Origin: Zasmidium citrigriseum
Taxonomy: Eukaryota > Ascomycota > Dothideomycetes > Mycosphaerellales > Mycosphaerellaceae
Direction: 5' to 3'
NCBI GenBank assembly: GCA_002786025.1
Contig: NHNW01000040.1
Location: 186,001-250,000, forward strand
DNA: 64,000 nt
The position numbers and the translations under genes are program-made. Within the stretch, counting starts at the first letter, position 1. Every line of letters starts with the position of its first letter. Below are positions 63,657 through 64,000 of this stretch, piece by piece. The notes under the pieces are model-generated. The model searched no databases, was not told where the DNA came from, and saw only the letters and a list, made by a program, of their open reading frames with translations.

Positions 63657-64000
63657 ATGCCAACATTCCTGGACCTCCCGCAGGAGGTGATGCTCATGAT
63701 CCTTGAGAGAGCAAATACTTCCGAAGACCTTGTCAGCCTTTGCGACTCGCATCCCAGTCTTCGAACGCTGTTCAGGCAGTACGGCCGGCAGATTACTGAC
63801 TCGGTCTGTCGCAACTGCCCGAAGAAGGCGCCGCAGCGCTACACTCGCATAGTCAACGCCAAAGCCGGTATCGAAGCCGTGAGGAGCGAACTAGTGCCGA
63901 TCGAAGGTGGCAAGCAGCTGGTCATGTACAACCCGCGTGTGGATGATAGCGTCCCCAAACTTGACCGGTTGTTAACAGTCCGCGCTTGCCTCAAGCTCGA
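63657..64000 (+). CDS. F-box-like protein, 3' truncated by the window edge
   Basis: From the ATG at 63657 the frame stays open to the last base (about 114 codons). The start MPTFLDLPQEVMLMILERAN is an F-box-like LPxEVxxxIL motif near the N-terminus. It is followed by SEDLVSLCDSHPSLRTLFRQYG, the second F-box helix pair, and then a Cys/Lys segment (CRNCPKKAPQRY). No intron signs are seen within the visible part. The rest of the gene is outside the window and its role cannot be inferred. Confidence 0.72.
   Translation, partial: MPTFLDLPQEVMLMILERANTSEDLVSLCDSHPSLRTLFRQYGRQITDSVCRNCPKKAPQRYTRIVNAKAGIEAVRSELVPIEGGKQLVMYNPRVDDSVPKLDRLLTVRACLKL

Noticed and set aside
1..64000. Secondary-metabolite cluster, transposon or horizontally acquired island
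   Set aside because: No backbone synthase, transposase, reverse transcriptase, long terminal repeat or marked base-composition shift was seen; the SDR, MFS and hydrolase genes are dispersed.

Overview
The window is a piece of nuclear chromosome from a filamentous ascomycete (Pezizomycotina). The evidence is short introns (mostly 49-76 nt, longest 120 nt) with GT..AG ends and CTRAY-like branch points, a CreA-type carbon repressor, a UapA-type purine permease, DhaK, L-rhamnose mutarotase and indoleamine dioxygenase genes, and short C- or G-rich coding blocks. Several small 2EXR/F-box-like proteins suggest Dothideomycetes (Mycosphaerellales), but that placement is inference. I see no transposon, AT-rich RIP block, CRISPR array, rRNA or convincing tRNA gene.

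Layout. 1-1483: two small 2EXR-type genes, the first cut by the window edge. 2203-6043: an SDR oxidoreductase, a five-exon MFS transporter with a 15-nt exon, and orotate phosphoribosyltransferase (ura5). 6503-15335: a degenerate protein kinase-like gene, a gene-poor gap, Rkm5 methyltransferase, and a long-chain fatty acyl-CoA ligase. 15797-21882: an AT-hook protein divergent from a leukotriene A4 hydrolase/aminopeptidase, then a CoA-binding-fold protein divergent from a HIT hydrolase. 22750-28210: a large secreted protein with seven two-cysteine repeats, a myosin light chain (Cdc4), and indoleamine 2,3-dioxygenase. 31656-41077: a conserved fungal protein, a dsRBD protein, a seven-exon purine permease, and a rhamnose mutarotase convergent with a DhaK-only protein. 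41741-49917: an uncertain gene, an F-box gene divergent from an ECM11-domain gene, and creA. 49918-54232 is a 4.3-kb gene-poor stretch upstream of creA. 54233-64000: a Zng1 GTPase divergent from a Mob3/phocein gene, two 2EXR genes, an alpha/beta hydrolase, a RidA protein, a conserved nuclear-type protein, and a 3'-truncated F-box-like gene.

The genes do not form one pathway or an obvious biosynthetic cluster. They are mostly housekeeping genes (pyrimidine and NAD synthesis, fatty acid activation, translation-factor modification, cytokinesis, STRIPAK, carbon repression) mixed with lineage-specific small genes. The features most worth a second look are the secreted two-cysteine repeat protein, an in-frame TGA followed by an open 84-codon membrane-like tail, a DhaK protein that appears to lack the substrate-binding histidine, and a recurring 5' C-rich to 3' G-rich codon switch within at least eight genes.
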